Origin: Eubacteriaceae bacterium Marseille-Q4139
GTDB taxonomy: Bacteria > Bacillota > Clostridia > Lachnospirales > Lachnospiraceae
Reading direction: 5' to 3'
DNA length: 64,000 nucleotides
Assembly (NCBI GenBank): GCA_018223415.1
Contig: JAGTTQ010000001.1
Location: 2,515,865-2,579,864, forward strand
Shown here: piece after piece, positions 24,839 through 33,683 of the stretch
Layout of the letters: the number at the start of each line of letters is the position of its first letter
How positions within the stretch are numbered: the first letter of the stretch is position 1
The notes under the pieces: model-generated
The model's input: only the letters and a program-made list of their open reading frames with translations
Databases searched by the model: none
Told to the model about the DNA's origin: nothing
Translations under genes and position numbers: made by a program

Positions 24839-25129
24839 TTAGTTAATCTCAATCTTCACAGCCTCTTCCGGCGTAAAGGAGTTTTTCAGGTCGTAGATGT
24901 TGTGATGGGTGAAGTCGCGGAGCGCTCTGTCGCCGAGGAAGTAGTTTCTCTGGTACTTTCCTTCCTTTACGAGGAGCCAGTTTTCCCGATCCCACTTCAT
25001 GTAGCCGTCCTCATCGGACTTGGTTTCGGAGAAGACAAGGTCAACCTGGCGGTTGTTGTCAAGGAATTTGACTAAATCTGCCTCCGTTACTTCGATTTCC
25101 TGTTTTGCCTGGACATCATATGCTTTCAT
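24839..25129 (-). CDS. Small soluble protein of unknown function
   Basis: A 96-residue protein with an acidic, charged composition and no signal peptide. I do not recognise a family. Features seen are an N-terminal beta-like KAYDVQAKQEIEVTEADLVKFLD and the segment MKWDRENWLLVKEGKYQRNYFLGDRALRDFTHHNIYDL, rich in aromatic and basic residues. The ATG at 25129 has AGGAGG 8-10 bases upstream; the longer frame has no ribosome site. It is 77 bases downstream of the M18 aminopeptidase gene on the same strand and may share its transcript. Confidence 0.8.
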   Translation of the reverse strand: MKAYDVQAKQEIEVTEADLVKFLDNNRQVDLVFSETKSDEDGYMKWDRENWLLVKEGKYQRNYFLGDRALRDFTHHNIYDLKNSFTPEEAVKIEIN

Positions 25130-25206
25130 GTGTTTCAATTCCTCCTGAATATTCTTTTTTGGCGGCGCGGCAGAAGGTCCTGCCGGCCGCACATTTTTAT
25201 GTTTGT

Positions 25207-26526
25207 TTAATTCTCAAAGAAGGCCTTTACAAGGCTGTTGAGGGCATGCTGGTCTTCTGCACCCATGGTTTCCATGGTGGAGTGCATGGCCCAGAGTCCG
25301 ACGCCGGCGTCGACGGCTTTTACGGCTAACTGGCAGGACGAGATGCTGCCCAGCGTGGAACCGCCGCGGATGTCGGAACGGTTGGAGAATTTCTTATACG
25401 GAATGCCGTCCTTTTTGCAGAGTTCTTCGATCACGCTGACGGCCGTAGCGTCGGTGGCGTAGGACTGGGTCGAGGACATCTTGATGACGACGCCGTCGTT
25501 TAAGAGCGTGTGGTTCTTCGGGTCGTAATTGTCCGGCTTGGACGGATGGTAGGCATGTCCCACGTCCATGGACAGAAGGAAGCTCTTAAACATGGCGCTT
25601 AAATACTGTTCCCTGTCGAAGCCAAGGGAGAGGAAGAGCTTCTCCATGAGCCGGTCGGCGGCGGTGGAGGCTGCGCCCTGCTTCGTGCGGCTTCCGACTT
25701 CCTCGTTGTCGTAGAGGGCGATTAAGGAGATGGTGTCATCGTTCTTTCCGCTCTGAGCTGCTGTGAGCAGGCCTGTCAGGCATGCCTCAACAGAAGTCAG
25801 GTTGTCGAGACGCGGAGCGGAGTAGAATTCTTCGTTCATGCCCCAGAGCGTGCCTTTCTCCCAGTTGTAGAGATAGAACTCATAATCCAGGATCTCTTCC
25901 TTTTTCGCATCCAGCTCTTTCGCCAGAAGATCCAGGAAGAAGCTGTCTTTATTCAGCTTTTCCGTGAGGATTGTAAGTACGGGCAGCATGTCAATCTGCT
26001 TGTTGGGTTCCACATATTTTTCATTGTCGCGCTTGATGTGGTTTGCCAGGTTAGGAACCATTAAAAGCGGGCGTTTGAAATCCACCAGCTTTTCTTCCGG
26101 ATGGAAGGCATCCTTTCCGCGCAGGCAGACACGGCCAGCCATGGAAAGGGGCCGGTCAAACCAGGTCTGAAGGATCTGGCCGCCGTAGGCTTCCACGTTT
26201 AAGAGCCCGTAGCCGCCCTTTGCCATTTCCGGTGTGGGCTTTACACGAAGGCAGGGCCAGTCGGTGTGAGAGGCAGCCATGCGGATTTTTGGCGCGCTGC
26301 CGCCTTTTTTTACGTTTCCGCCGACGGTAAAGGCAAGAAGGCTGGAACCGTAGAGATTGACATAATATGATTTTCCCGGTTTGATCTCCCATGCTTTATG
26401 GGCCTTCAGCTCCTCAAAGCCCTGAGCAGAGAGGCGCTCCACGCTCTTTTCGATGGCATGGTAGGGGGAGACTCCGGCCTGGAGAAGGTCTTCCAGGGAA
26501 CGGATGGCTTTTTTGGCATCTTTCAT
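25207..26526 (-). CDS. M18-family aminopeptidase
   Basis: The 439-residue enzyme removes N-terminal (typically acidic) residues and is a cytosolic two-metal peptidase. Zinc-site segments are present: AASHTDWPCLRVKP near residue 85, DNLTSVEACLTGL, LYDNEEVGSRTKQGA (the Asp-Asn-Glu-Glu-Val-Gly motif) and SMDVGHAYHPSKPDNY. The C-terminal SISSCQLAVKAVDAGVGLWAMHSTMETMG is the family signature. ATG 26526 has GGAGGAAAAC upstream. The gene is divergent from the DUF5721-like gene. Confidence 0.93.
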   Translation of the reverse strand: MKDAKKAIRSLEDLLQAGVSPYHAIEKSVERLSAQGFEELKAHKAWEIKPGKSYYVNLYGSSLLAFTVGGNVKKGGSAPKIRMAASHTDWPCLRVKPTPEMAKGGYGLLNVEAYGGQILQTWFDRPLSMAGRVCLRGKDAFHPEEKLVDFKRPLLMVPNLANHIKRDNEKYVEPNKQIDMLPVLTILTEKLNKDSFFLDLLAKELDAKKEEILDYEFYLYNWEKGTLWGMNEEFYSAPRLDNLTSVEACLTGLLTAAQSGKNDDTISLIALYDNEEVGSRTKQGAASTAADRLMEKLFLSLGFDREQYLSAMFKSFLLSMDVGHAYHPSKPDNYDPKNHTLLNDGVVIKMSSTQSYATDATAVSVIEELCKKDGIPYKKFSNRSDIRGGSTLGSISSCQLAVKAVDAGVGLWAMHSTMETMGAEDQHALNSLVKAFFEN

Positions 26527-26614
26527 TGCAGTTTTCCTCCGATTTTTGTTCGTCCGCAGGCAGGGAACCCGTGCCGCGGCAGGTGTTGCATATAGATTAA
26601 GTATAGCATATTCG

Positions 26615-26643
26615 TTGCATATTTTCTACGGTTATTGTAGAAT
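26615..26643 (+). promoter_or_regulatory. Promoter of the DUF5721-like/M3 peptidase pair
   Basis: TTGCAT (26615-26620), a 17-base spacer and TAGAAT (26638-26643), 21 bases before the start codon of the downstream gene. Confidence 0.6.
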
Positions 26644-26664
26644 ATGATGGGAGGTAGGAGACGG

Positions 26665-27165
26665 ATGGTTGCACTGAGAATTGCGGAACAGAAGACGTTT
26701 ACGGCCGGGCTTTTTCTCGGGGAGCTGTTTGACGGTTTTCTCGTGAGGGAAGCGAATATCGTCACCTTCAACAGCTTTACGGTGGACGGGCGCGTGCGGC
26801 AGGGATATTATTCAGATGAGGAGCTGGAGGAAAAGCGGATCGAGGAATTTTCTTCCTGGGGCGTTTTAAAGCCCTTTTGTTTTTCCCTGATTAAGGGGAA
26901 CCGCCTGCCGGAGAGCTTTCGGATTGTGCTTCTTCTGGCGCCGGAAGCGCGGGAGCGGTTCGTGAAGGCCAGGGGATCCGGGCTCCTGCCGGAGCAGGTG
27001 GGCGGCCTGTATCTGAATATCCAGTATGAAAATGGGGAAATGTACTGCATAACGGGAACCTCCCTTCAGGTGTTCACCATGGATAAGAGCCTGGAGCGGG
27101 AGTGGGACGAAAGTGTCAGGCAGTTTTTGAAAAAGCATGGGATTGCGTTTGAGGAAAGGGGTTAA
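26665..27165 (+). CDS. DUF5721-like protein of unknown function
   Basis: A 166-residue cytosolic protein starting MVALRIAEQKTFTAGLFLGELFDGFLVREANIVTFNSFTVDGR. I associate this pattern with DUF5721 of Lachnospiraceae, which has no known role. The start at 26665 is set by GGGAGGTAGGAG. It ends 3 bases before the oligoendopeptidase gene, so the two are an operon. Confidence 0.75.
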   Translation: MVALRIAEQKTFTAGLFLGELFDGFLVREANIVTFNSFTVDGRVRQGYYSDEELEEKRIEEFSSWGVLKPFCFSLIKGNRLPESFRIVLLLAPEARERFVKARGSGLLPEQVGGLYLNIQYENGEMYCITGTSLQVFTMDKSLEREWDESVRQFLKKHGIAFEERG

Positions 27166-27168
27166 GGA

Positions 27169-28851
27169 ATGAAAAAGTTTTCAGAACTTGAATATGTGAG
27201 ACCGGACATGGAAAAGGCCGGGGAGGCGGTGAAGGCGTGTGTGAAGGCCATGAAAACGGCCGCCTCATATGCGGAATTCAGGGATGCCTACATGGAGTAT
27301 GTGAAGCTGGACACGGAGCTTGCAACGGCAAAAAGCATCGCCCATATCCGGAACACGGTCAATTTGATGGACGAATATTATGAAAAGGAAATGGCATATT
27401 TTAACGCTGAAATGCCGAAATATCAGCTTCTTGTGAAGGAAATGGGGACGGTGATCCTTGAATCGCCCTTTAAGAAGGACATGGAGGCGGAGTTTGGCAG
27501 GATCCTGATTCAGAATTTGGAGGCCGGCCAGCTTCTTTCCTGCGAGGCTGTTGTGGAGGACAAGGTGAGGGAGGCCGATCTGGCGTCTCTGTATTCCAAA
27601 ACCGTGGCCGCGGCATCAGCGGATTTTCATGGCGAAAAGTTAAACACCTACGGGCTTTTAAAGCATATGCAGAGCACCGACCGAACGGAGCGCCGGGAGG
27701 CGTTTTTGGCATGGGCCGGGCTTTTTGAGAGCATCGCGCCGGAGATCGACCGGATTTATGACGGCCTTGTGAAGCTGCGTGCCGGCATGGCAGAAAAGCT
27801 GGGCTTTGAGAATTTTGTCCCCATGGGCTATCTGGCACGCCGCCGCTATGACTATACGGCAAAGGAGCTTTCTGTCTTTCGGAAGCAGGTGAGGGAGGTC
27901 ATCGTCCCGGCCTGCGAAGCGCTTTTTGAGCGGCAGCGGGAGGCTCTCGGCCTTGATAAGCTCCATTACTATGACGAATCCGTCGGGAGCCCCGAGGGGA
28001 ATCCTGTGCCGGTGGGCGGCAGGGATTACCTTGTGGCCCAGGCGCAGAAGATGTATCGGGAGCTTTCGCCGGAGAGCGGGGAATTTTTTGATTTCATGGT
28101 ACAATACGATTTGTTTGATTTGGAGGCAAAAAAGGGAAAACGTGTCGGCGGCTACTGCACGACTCTGCCGCTTTACCATGCGCCGTTCATTTTCTCCAAT
28201 TTCAACGGCACCGAGGCCGATGTGAACGTGCTGACCCATGAGGCCGGCCATGCGTTTGCCGGGTTTACGGCCGCGAAGTTCCAGAAAATCCCGGAGCTCT
28301 GCCACAGCACCAGCGAAATCAACGAGATTCACTCCATGGGCATGGAGCTTTGGACGTATCCGTGGATGGAGCTGTTTTTCGGGGAGCAGGCAGATCAGTA
28401 CCGAAGGGAGCATCTGGCGGATGCTTTAAAGAAGATACCGTATATGGTATGTGTGGATGAATACCAGCACCGGGTGTATGAGAAGCCGGACATGACGGCC
28501 ATGGAGAGGCGGAAAGTCTGGAGAGAGCTTGAGAAAGTCTATATGCCGTGGCGGGATTACGACGGCAACGAATTCTTGGAGAACGGCGGCTTCTGGATGC
28601 AGAAACAGCATATTTTCCTGTATCCGTTCTATTATGTGGACTATGCCATGGCGCAGATCGGAGCTTTTGAGTTCTATACGAAGATGAAAGAGAACCGGAC
28701 GGCGGCATGGGAGGATTATTATAACCTCTGCAAGGCCGGCGGATCGAAGGGGTATTTTGAGCTGCTTGCGGAGGCGAAGCTCCATAATGTGCTGGAAGAG
28801 GGCGCTGTGAGGGAGGCGCTTGCGGGAGTGTTGGCGGAGTTGGGGGTGTAA
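27169..28851 (+). CDS. M3-family oligoendopeptidase
   Basis: The 560-residue zinc peptidase degrades short oligopeptides in the cytosol. The HExxH-type motif HEAGHAFAGFTAAKFQ lies at about residue 360, and the downstream glutamate ligand is in CHSTSEINEIHSMGMEL. Overall length and the C-terminal YPFYYVDYAMAQIGAFEFY segment match the PepF-like clostridial group. It is cotranscribed with the DUF5721-like gene. No intrinsic terminator with a T-run directly follows; a GGCCGCC/GGCGGCC palindrome lies 50 bases downstream. Confidence 0.93.
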   Translation: MKKFSELEYVRPDMEKAGEAVKACVKAMKTAASYAEFRDAYMEYVKLDTELATAKSIAHIRNTVNLMDEYYEKEMAYFNAEMPKYQLLVKEMGTVILESPFKKDMEAEFGRILIQNLEAGQLLSCEAVVEDKVREADLASLYSKTVAAASADFHGEKLNTYGLLKHMQSTDRTERREAFLAWAGLFESIAPEIDRIYDGLVKLRAGMAEKLGFENFVPMGYLARRRYDYTAKELSVFRKQVREVIVPACEALFERQREALGLDKLHYYDESVGSPEGNPVPVGGRDYLVAQAQKMYRELSPESGEFFDFMVQYDLFDLEAKKGKRVGGYCTTLPLYHAPFIFSNFNGTEADVNVLTHEAGHAFAGFTAAKFQKIPELCHSTSEINEIHSMGMELWTYPWMELFFGEQADQYRREHLADALKKIPYMVCVDEYQHRVYEKPDMTAMERRKVWRELEKVYMPWRDYDGNEFLENGGFWMQKQHIFLYPFYYVDYAMAQIGAFEFYTKMKENRTAAWEDYYNLCKAGGSKGYFELLAEAKLHNVLEEGAVREALAGVLAELGV

Positions 28852-28901
28852 AGTTGTAAAAGGGATTGAAGAATATGAGGACGGCCCGAGCATTTTCTTT
28901 C

Positions 28902-28916
28902 GGCCGCCAGGCGGCC
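28902..28916. other. GGCCGCC-A-GGCGGCC palindrome after the M3 peptidase
   Basis: A perfect 7-bp palindrome around one base, without a following T-run. It may be an RNA hairpin at the 3' end of the peptidase mRNA. The rest of 28852-29115 shows no convincing gene; a weak ACAGGCA/TGCCTGT hairpin lies at 29006-29027. Confidence 0.4.
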
Positions 28917-29115
28917 TACGCCGGTTTGAGGTTTCACTGCACAACCCCTCCTGAAAGCTCTGTAAGATGATGCATACCGGCGCACCTTCTTACTTCAGCG
29001 CTTAAACAGGCACACGCCGTTGCCTGTCTCTTTCTATTATCATATGAGAGTCAGAGAAATATTTCAATCTTTTTTCGACAGGGAAAATAAATGCCCCATA
29101 AAGACGTTTATCCCT

Positions 29116-29165
29116 AAAAAGGGAACACACGACATCCAAATCAGATGTTTTGTGTTCCCTTTTTT
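29116..29165. terminator. Strong bidirectional terminator
   Basis: A 14-bp stem (29116-29129 with 29151-29164) begins with A5 and ends in T-run, with a secondary ACATC/GATGT stem inside. It isolates the peptidase pair from the M20 transport operon. Its T-run is immediately followed by the dispersed 40-bp repeat. Confidence 0.85.
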
Positions 29166-29167
29166 GC

Positions 29168-29207
29168 TGCACAAAGCCCGGCAAGCGGCATCATGCCTGC
29201 ATGAGAT
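29168..29207. repeat. Dispersed 40-bp repeat, copy A
   Basis: This matches 56063-56101 with three substitutions and one indel, and like that copy it sits directly behind a terminator T-run. It contains the palindromic core CATGCCTGCATG and GGCATCATGCC. Confidence 0.75.
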
Positions 29208-29377
29208 ACCCCCACTCTGACCGGCCCTCCTGCGTGGACGCCATGTCAATTTCAGACTTAATAAGGACTTGAATGGAATTTCGGACGTAGAAACATTTCG
29301 GAAGACTTTTATGAAGAGAAAAAAAATTTCTGTATTTATGAAGAATAAACGAAAATAAGAGAAAAAATAAAAGAATA

Positions 29378-29441
29378 TTGACAAAATTATACAAAAAAAT
29401 TACTCTATTCACAAAAGAATACAAGTCTTGTTTTGGACTTG
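29378..29441 (+). promoter_or_regulatory. Promoter and possible operator of the M20 uptake operon
   Basis: TTGACA (29378-29383), 17 bases and a weak -10 TACTCT (29401-29406) are followed by an inverted repeat CAAGTC-N8-GACTTG (29422-29441). Two more GACTT(A/G) copies lie upstream at 29255 and 29266, in an AT-rich stretch. The repeats are candidate binding sites for the regulator encoded at the far end of the operon. Confidence 0.5.
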
Positions 29442-29459
29442 AAGAAGAGGAGGTAAGGT

Positions 29460-30839
29460 ATGAAAAAGCAGGAGGTATTCTCCTATCTGGCCAGCCAGCA
29501 GGAATTTCTGGCGCAGGTCAGTGACGCAATCTGGGACACCCCGGAAACATGTTTTGAAGAGTCCGCGTCTGCGGAAACGCTCTGTAAGGCCCTAGAGGAG
29601 GCCGGTTTCACGGTGGAACGCGGCGTGGCGGATATTGCCACGGCTTTCACGGGAACGTATGGACATGGAAAACCTGTCATTGGTTTCCTCGGCGAATTTG
29701 ATGCCCTGTCCGGCCTGAGCCAGGTGGCCGGTTCTGCCGAAAAATGCCCGCTCATTCCCGGCGGGAACGGCCATGGCTGCGGTCATAACCTGTTGGGAGC
29801 CGGGTGCCTCGCAGGCGCCATGGGTATGAAAAAATATCTGGAAGAGACAGGATGCGAAGGCACGGTTATTTTCTATGGCTGCCCGGCAGAAGAGGGCGGT
29901 TCCGGAAAAGCGTTCATGGCGCGGGAGGGCTGCTTTGATATGCTGGATGCGGCGATTGCATGGCATCCGGGAAGCACTTACAATGCGTCCGGAGGCGGGA
30001 TGCTGGCGAACTGCCAGATTTACTTCCGCTATAAAGGCGTCAGCTCCCATGCGGGAATTTCTCCGCACCTGGGGCGCAGCGCGCTGGATGCGGTTACGCT
30101 GTTCAATGTAGGGATTCAGTTTTTGCGCGAGCATGTCCTTCCGTCCGTCAGAATGCATTACGCCGTAACCGACACCGGCGGGTTCTCCCCGAATGTGGTA
30201 CAGCCCACAGCAGAGGTTCTGTGTCTTTTACGCGCTCCGGACAATGAGATTCTTTCCGATGTCCGCGCCCGTGTGGAAGACATTGCAAGGGGCGCTGCGC
30301 TGATGACCGGCACAGAACTGGAAATTGATTTTGTGAAGGCATGCTCTAACGTGGTTCCAAATAATGCACTGGGCTTTGCGGCCGTGGAAAATCTGCGGCT
30401 TTTGGAACGGCCTGAATACTCGAAAGAAGATATGGAATTTTATTCCCGGATTTCCGCAACGAACAAAGACGGCGACGCCGAACACCCTGTTTCCGAAGAA
30501 ATCCCGGATTTTAAGCCCACGGATTCCGTATTCCCGGCATCCTCCGATGTGGGCGATGTAAGCTGGGTCGCCCCGACCATTTCCATCAGTACGCCAACCT
30601 GGCCCGTCGGCACAGCCGCACATTCCTGGCAGGCAGTTTCCGTAGGAAAAAGCACGCTGGCGCACAAAGGGACGCTGGCAGCCGGACAGGCCATGGCCGG
30701 TATTGCAATCGACATCCTTGAAAAGCCGGAGCTTCTTAAGGCGGCAAAAGAGGAACATAACAAACGCCTGAAGGGCGGGAAATATGTGTGCCCCATTCCA
30801 AAAGGAGTAAAACCGAGAATCATTTCCAATAAGAAATAG
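29460..30839 (+). CDS. M20-family amidohydrolase (AbgB-like)
   Basis: The 459-residue metallopeptidase resembles p-aminobenzoyl-glutamate hydrolase subunit B and related aminoacylases. Metal-site motifs seen are GFLGEFDALSGLSQ, GNGHGCGHNLLGAG and YGCPAEEGGSGKAFM (the Glu-Glu pair). The dimerisation domain follows KGVSSHAGISPHLGRSALDAV, and HSWQ near the end supplies the last ligand. It probably cleaves an amide bond of an N-acylated or glutamyl compound imported by the following transporters. RBS GAGGAGGTAAG is strong. Confidence 0.9.
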   Translation: MKKQEVFSYLASQQEFLAQVSDAIWDTPETCFEESASAETLCKALEEAGFTVERGVADIATAFTGTYGHGKPVIGFLGEFDALSGLSQVAGSAEKCPLIPGGNGHGCGHNLLGAGCLAGAMGMKKYLEETGCEGTVIFYGCPAEEGGSGKAFMAREGCFDMLDAAIAWHPGSTYNASGGGMLANCQIYFRYKGVSSHAGISPHLGRSALDAVTLFNVGIQFLREHVLPSVRMHYAVTDTGGFSPNVVQPTAEVLCLLRAPDNEILSDVRARVEDIARGAALMTGTELEIDFVKACSNVVPNNALGFAAVENLRLLERPEYSKEDMEFYSRISATNKDGDAEHPVSEEIPDFKPTDSVFPASSDVGDVSWVAPTISISTPTWPVGTAAHSWQAVSVGKSTLAHKGTLAAGQAMAGIAIDILEKPELLKAAKEEHNKRLKGGKYVCPIPKGVKPRIISNKK

Positions 30840-30859
30840 CGAGAGAAAGGAGATATCTT

Positions 30860-32152
30860 ATGTCAACACAGACAATTATCTGCCTGGTCGTGTTCGTCGC
30901 CACTCTGGCGTTATATATGTCCAATAAATTCCCGCTGCCGTTAGTCTCCATGACGGCCATGGGCATTTACGTAATAACCGGATGTCTGGAACCATCCTCA
31001 GCACTGAGCTGTTTCTCAAACTCTTCTGTCATCATCATGGGTTCCATGTTCATTGTGGCCGGCGGACTGAACCGCACCCAGATGGTACATAAAGTGACGG
31101 ATCTGGCCTATAAAGTATCGGGCGGCAATTTCTATAAGGGATTGATCCTGTACTGCCTGGTCACTCTGGCCATCGCACAGGTTGCACCTTCTGCGATTTT
31201 GATCTTTTCGATCTGCTATCCGCTGGTAGCTGATTTCTGCCGAAAGAACAACGAAAGCCCGTCCAAGGCGATGTTCTCCATCGTTTTAATCTGTATCTGT
31301 ACCGTAACTTCCCTTCCGATTGGTTCCGGTGCAACCAGCTATATTACCGCAAATTCCCTGTGGGAAACCTATGGCCTCACCGCAAAAGAGGGAATGTTCG
31401 ACCCGATGCTGGTTTACATGCCGACATTGATCCTGTCCGTTCTGTTTGCCATGTTCTATTGTCCGAAGGTCGCGCCGGACTATGGCCCTTTATACACGGA
31501 TGTTCAGCTGAAACAGCTCAAGGAACAGAAACCTCTGGATCCGTTCCGTGAATTCATGGGGTATGGAATCTTCGTGGCAGTTGTTATCGCCATCCTGTTT
31601 TCCAACTACCTTCCGGCCACGATCCCGACCTGGATGATCTGTTTTATCGGCGCCGTTTTAACAATCCTTACCGGTGTTTTGTCTGAGAAAGAGGCAATGG
31701 AAGCATTGACGATGCCGCCGATCTTTTTATACATCGGCTCCCTTGCCGTAGGAAATGCCCTGGTTGCTTCCGGTGCCGGTACCTTCATCGCAGAAGGCAT
31801 TCAGAGTATCCTGGGCGACAACCCTTCCAAATGGGTCGTCATCATCATGTTCTGGCTGGCAGGATTCATTGTTACCCAGTTCATGTCCAACATGGCTTTA
31901 TATTCCGCATTGCAGCCGGTTGTCCTGCTGATGTGCGCGACTTACGGATGGAATCCGACAGGCCTTTACAACATGCTGTGGAAGGCAACCTTCACTTCCT
32001 ATCTGACTCCGCTTTCGACCGTGGCAATTCCGCTTTGTATGGCGGTCGGCGGCTATAAACAGAAGGATCTGATCCGGATGGGATTATTGCCGGCCCTGGT
32101 GATTTCCGTCGCCAATATTTTGTGGTGCGGCCTGATGTTCCCGCCCTATTAA
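30860..32152 (+). CDS. SLC13/DASS-type anion permease
   Basis: The 430-residue membrane protein has about ten hydrophobic helices. The paired motifs of the ion-transporter superfamily are seen: GSMFIVAGGLNR with PSAILIFSICYPL in the first half, and YIGSLAVGNALVASGAG with TQFMSNMALYSALQPV in the second (SNT-like regions). Such carriers move di- or monocarboxylates with Na+ or H+. It lies 20 bases after the amidohydrolase, so substrate uptake and hydrolysis are probably linked. Confidence 0.85.
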   Translation: MSTQTIICLVVFVATLALYMSNKFPLPLVSMTAMGIYVITGCLEPSSALSCFSNSSVIIMGSMFIVAGGLNRTQMVHKVTDLAYKVSGGNFYKGLILYCLVTLAIAQVAPSAILIFSICYPLVADFCRKNNESPSKAMFSIVLICICTVTSLPIGSGATSYITANSLWETYGLTAKEGMFDPMLVYMPTLILSVLFAMFYCPKVAPDYGPLYTDVQLKQLKEQKPLDPFREFMGYGIFVAVVIAILFSNYLPATIPTWMICFIGAVLTILTGVLSEKEAMEALTMPPIFLYIGSLAVGNALVASGAGTFIAEGIQSILGDNPSKWVVIIMFWLAGFIVTQFMSNMALYSALQPVVLLMCATYGWNPTGLYNMLWKATFTSYLTPLSTVAIPLCMAVGGYKQKDLIRMGLLPALVISVANILWCGLMFPPY

Positions 32153-32203
32153 ACAGGCGTCTGTACATAGGGCAAAAAATCGGATTTTCAGGGAGATAAA
32201 TTC

Positions 32204-33418
32204 ATGGCTGAGAAGAAAGTCAATTATGGCTGGATCATCGTTGCCTACGGAGTGCTGTGCATGCTGGTTCTTCATTACGGCACCATAGGCAGTCAGGCCA
32301 TATTTTTATTACCGATTACAGAAGATATGGGGGTCAGCACAACAACGCTGACCCTCGCATCTACATATGGCACAGTTGTAAGCCTGATCGTCACACCTCT
32401 GGCCGGAAAACTGATGGATCGGAAAAGCATCCGGAAGCTGATGTTCATGGGTGTCCTGGGGACTGGCCTAACCATGGTGGCGCAGAGTTACATGACGTCT
32501 GTGCATATTTATTATCTGATCATACTGATCCGGACAGCGCTCAACCCGTTTGCGTTAATGATGCCTTTTGCCGCTCTGACGGCAAGGTGGTTCACGAAAG
32601 AGAACCGTTCATTCGCAGCCAGCATCGTTTTTGTGGGAATCAGCCTTGGCGGTGTACTTTTATCGAATCCCCTGGCAGCGCTGATCGAAAGCATTGGCTG
32701 GCGGCTGACTTACCGCTATTATGGCCTGACTGCCGTGGCGGTGCTTGCTCCGCTGACATTGCTTTTGATCCGCGATTATCCCGATCACTATGAAGAGATG
32801 ATTCGGGCGGAGGAACCAGAAGCCGCCGGCGGGAAGGCGGATTTTTTGTCACTGTTCAAAGACGTGCGCTTCCTGCTTATCTGCGTGGGCATGGGCTGCA
32901 TTTCCTTCATTGGCTGTTCCCTGTACCATATTTCCTCTTACGTGCAGTCACTTGGATACGATGCTCAGTTCGGCGCCTTCATTATTTCCTTATATAATTT
33001 TGCCTGCATTTTTTCAAAGATGATCATGGGCCGGCTTTTTGACAGAAGAGGTTTGAGAGCCGGGATTTTGTTCGGTGCACTTGGAATTGCCGGCTCTTAT
33101 TTCCTTATGGCAATCTCCATTTTTAAGTCCAGCGCACCGTTTCTGATCGTTATCGCCCTGTTCTACGGAATCGGGAACACCTGCCAGAGCATCACTGCGC
33201 CATCGCTGGTGTCGGGAGTTTTCGGCGTTAAAAATTACAGCGAAATCTATGCGAAGCTGACGACCGTTACCATGGTCGTCAGTGCGGTGAGCACTCCGCT
33301 TTTATCGGCCATCTATGAGGCCAGTGGAAATTATTTTGCCGCCTGGGCCGTCTGTTTCGTGCTGTCCGTGGTTTCAACGGCCAGTCTCCTTGCAGTCAGC
33401 CGTATCTGCCAAAAGTGA
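32204..33418 (+). CDS. Major facilitator superfamily transporter
   Basis: A 404-residue MFS protein with twelve predicted membrane segments. The loop 2-3 motif is GKLMDRKSIRKL (G-x-L-x-D-R-x-x-R-x-L) and the equivalent in the second half is GRLFDRRGLRAG. The N-terminus YGWIIVAYGVLCM resembles the oxalate/formate antiporter (OFA) branch, whose members exchange carboxylates. It is the third gene of the operon, so two different carriers serve one hydrolase. Confidence 0.88.
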   Translation: MAEKKVNYGWIIVAYGVLCMLVLHYGTIGSQAIFLLPITEDMGVSTTTLTLASTYGTVVSLIVTPLAGKLMDRKSIRKLMFMGVLGTGLTMVAQSYMTSVHIYYLIILIRTALNPFALMMPFAALTARWFTKENRSFAASIVFVGISLGGVLLSNPLAALIESIGWRLTYRYYGLTAVAVLAPLTLLLIRDYPDHYEEMIRAEEPEAAGGKADFLSLFKDVRFLLICVGMGCISFIGCSLYHISSYVQSLGYDAQFGAFIISLYNFACIFSKMIMGRLFDRRGLRAGILFGALGIAGSYFLMAISIFKSSAPFLIVIALFYGIGNTCQSITAPSLVSGVFGVKNYSEIYAKLTTVTMVVSAVSTPLLSAIYEASGNYFAAWAVCFVLSVVSTASLLAVSRICQK

Positions 33419-33448
33419 CCGGGGGTTCATCTCCGGGCATAAAAACAG

Positions 33449-33470
33449 TGCCGCCAAAAAAATGGCGGCA
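33449..33470 (+). other. Hairpin before the small membrane protein gene
   Basis: TGCCGCC-N8-GGCGGCA lies between the MFS stop and the SD of the next gene. There is no T-run, so an mRNA-stabilising or processing hairpin is more likely than a terminator. Confidence 0.4.
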
Positions 33471-33485
33471 GAAAGGAGATTTCAT

Positions 33486-33683
33486 ATGGAACTATTTGCG
33501 GCGCTTTGTGAAAAAATCTGGATCGTTATGATGCTTACAGCCTTCTTTGTCTGTCTGGCGAAAGGATGGCTAAAAAAGGGCTTTTATCTGACAAGCGATC
33601 AGGCGCAGGAGGCCGAATACAGAGAAGAACGGCAAAAAGAGAGATTGTCAGAAAAAGCGAAGGTCAAAAAGCTTCCGTCATGA
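33486..33683 (+). CDS. Small single-pass membrane protein
   Basis: 65 residues: an N-terminal membrane helix (about 8-27, WIVMMLTAFFVCLAKGWL) followed by a highly charged, probably helical tail (QAQEAEYREERQKERLSEKAKVKK). AAAGGAGAT precedes the ATG. As the fourth gene of the transport operon it may be an accessory subunit, but I recognise no family. Its end overlaps the 3' end of the convergent regulator gene by 6 bases. Confidence 0.75.
   Translation: MELFAALCEKIWIVMMLTAFFVCLAKGWLKKGFYLTSDQAQEAEYREERQKERLSEKAKVKKLPS

Noticed and set aside
28852..29115. Hidden gene in the spacer after the M3 oligopeptidase
   Set aside because: Frames are short, lack ribosome sites and show no protein-like pattern; only small hairpins were found.
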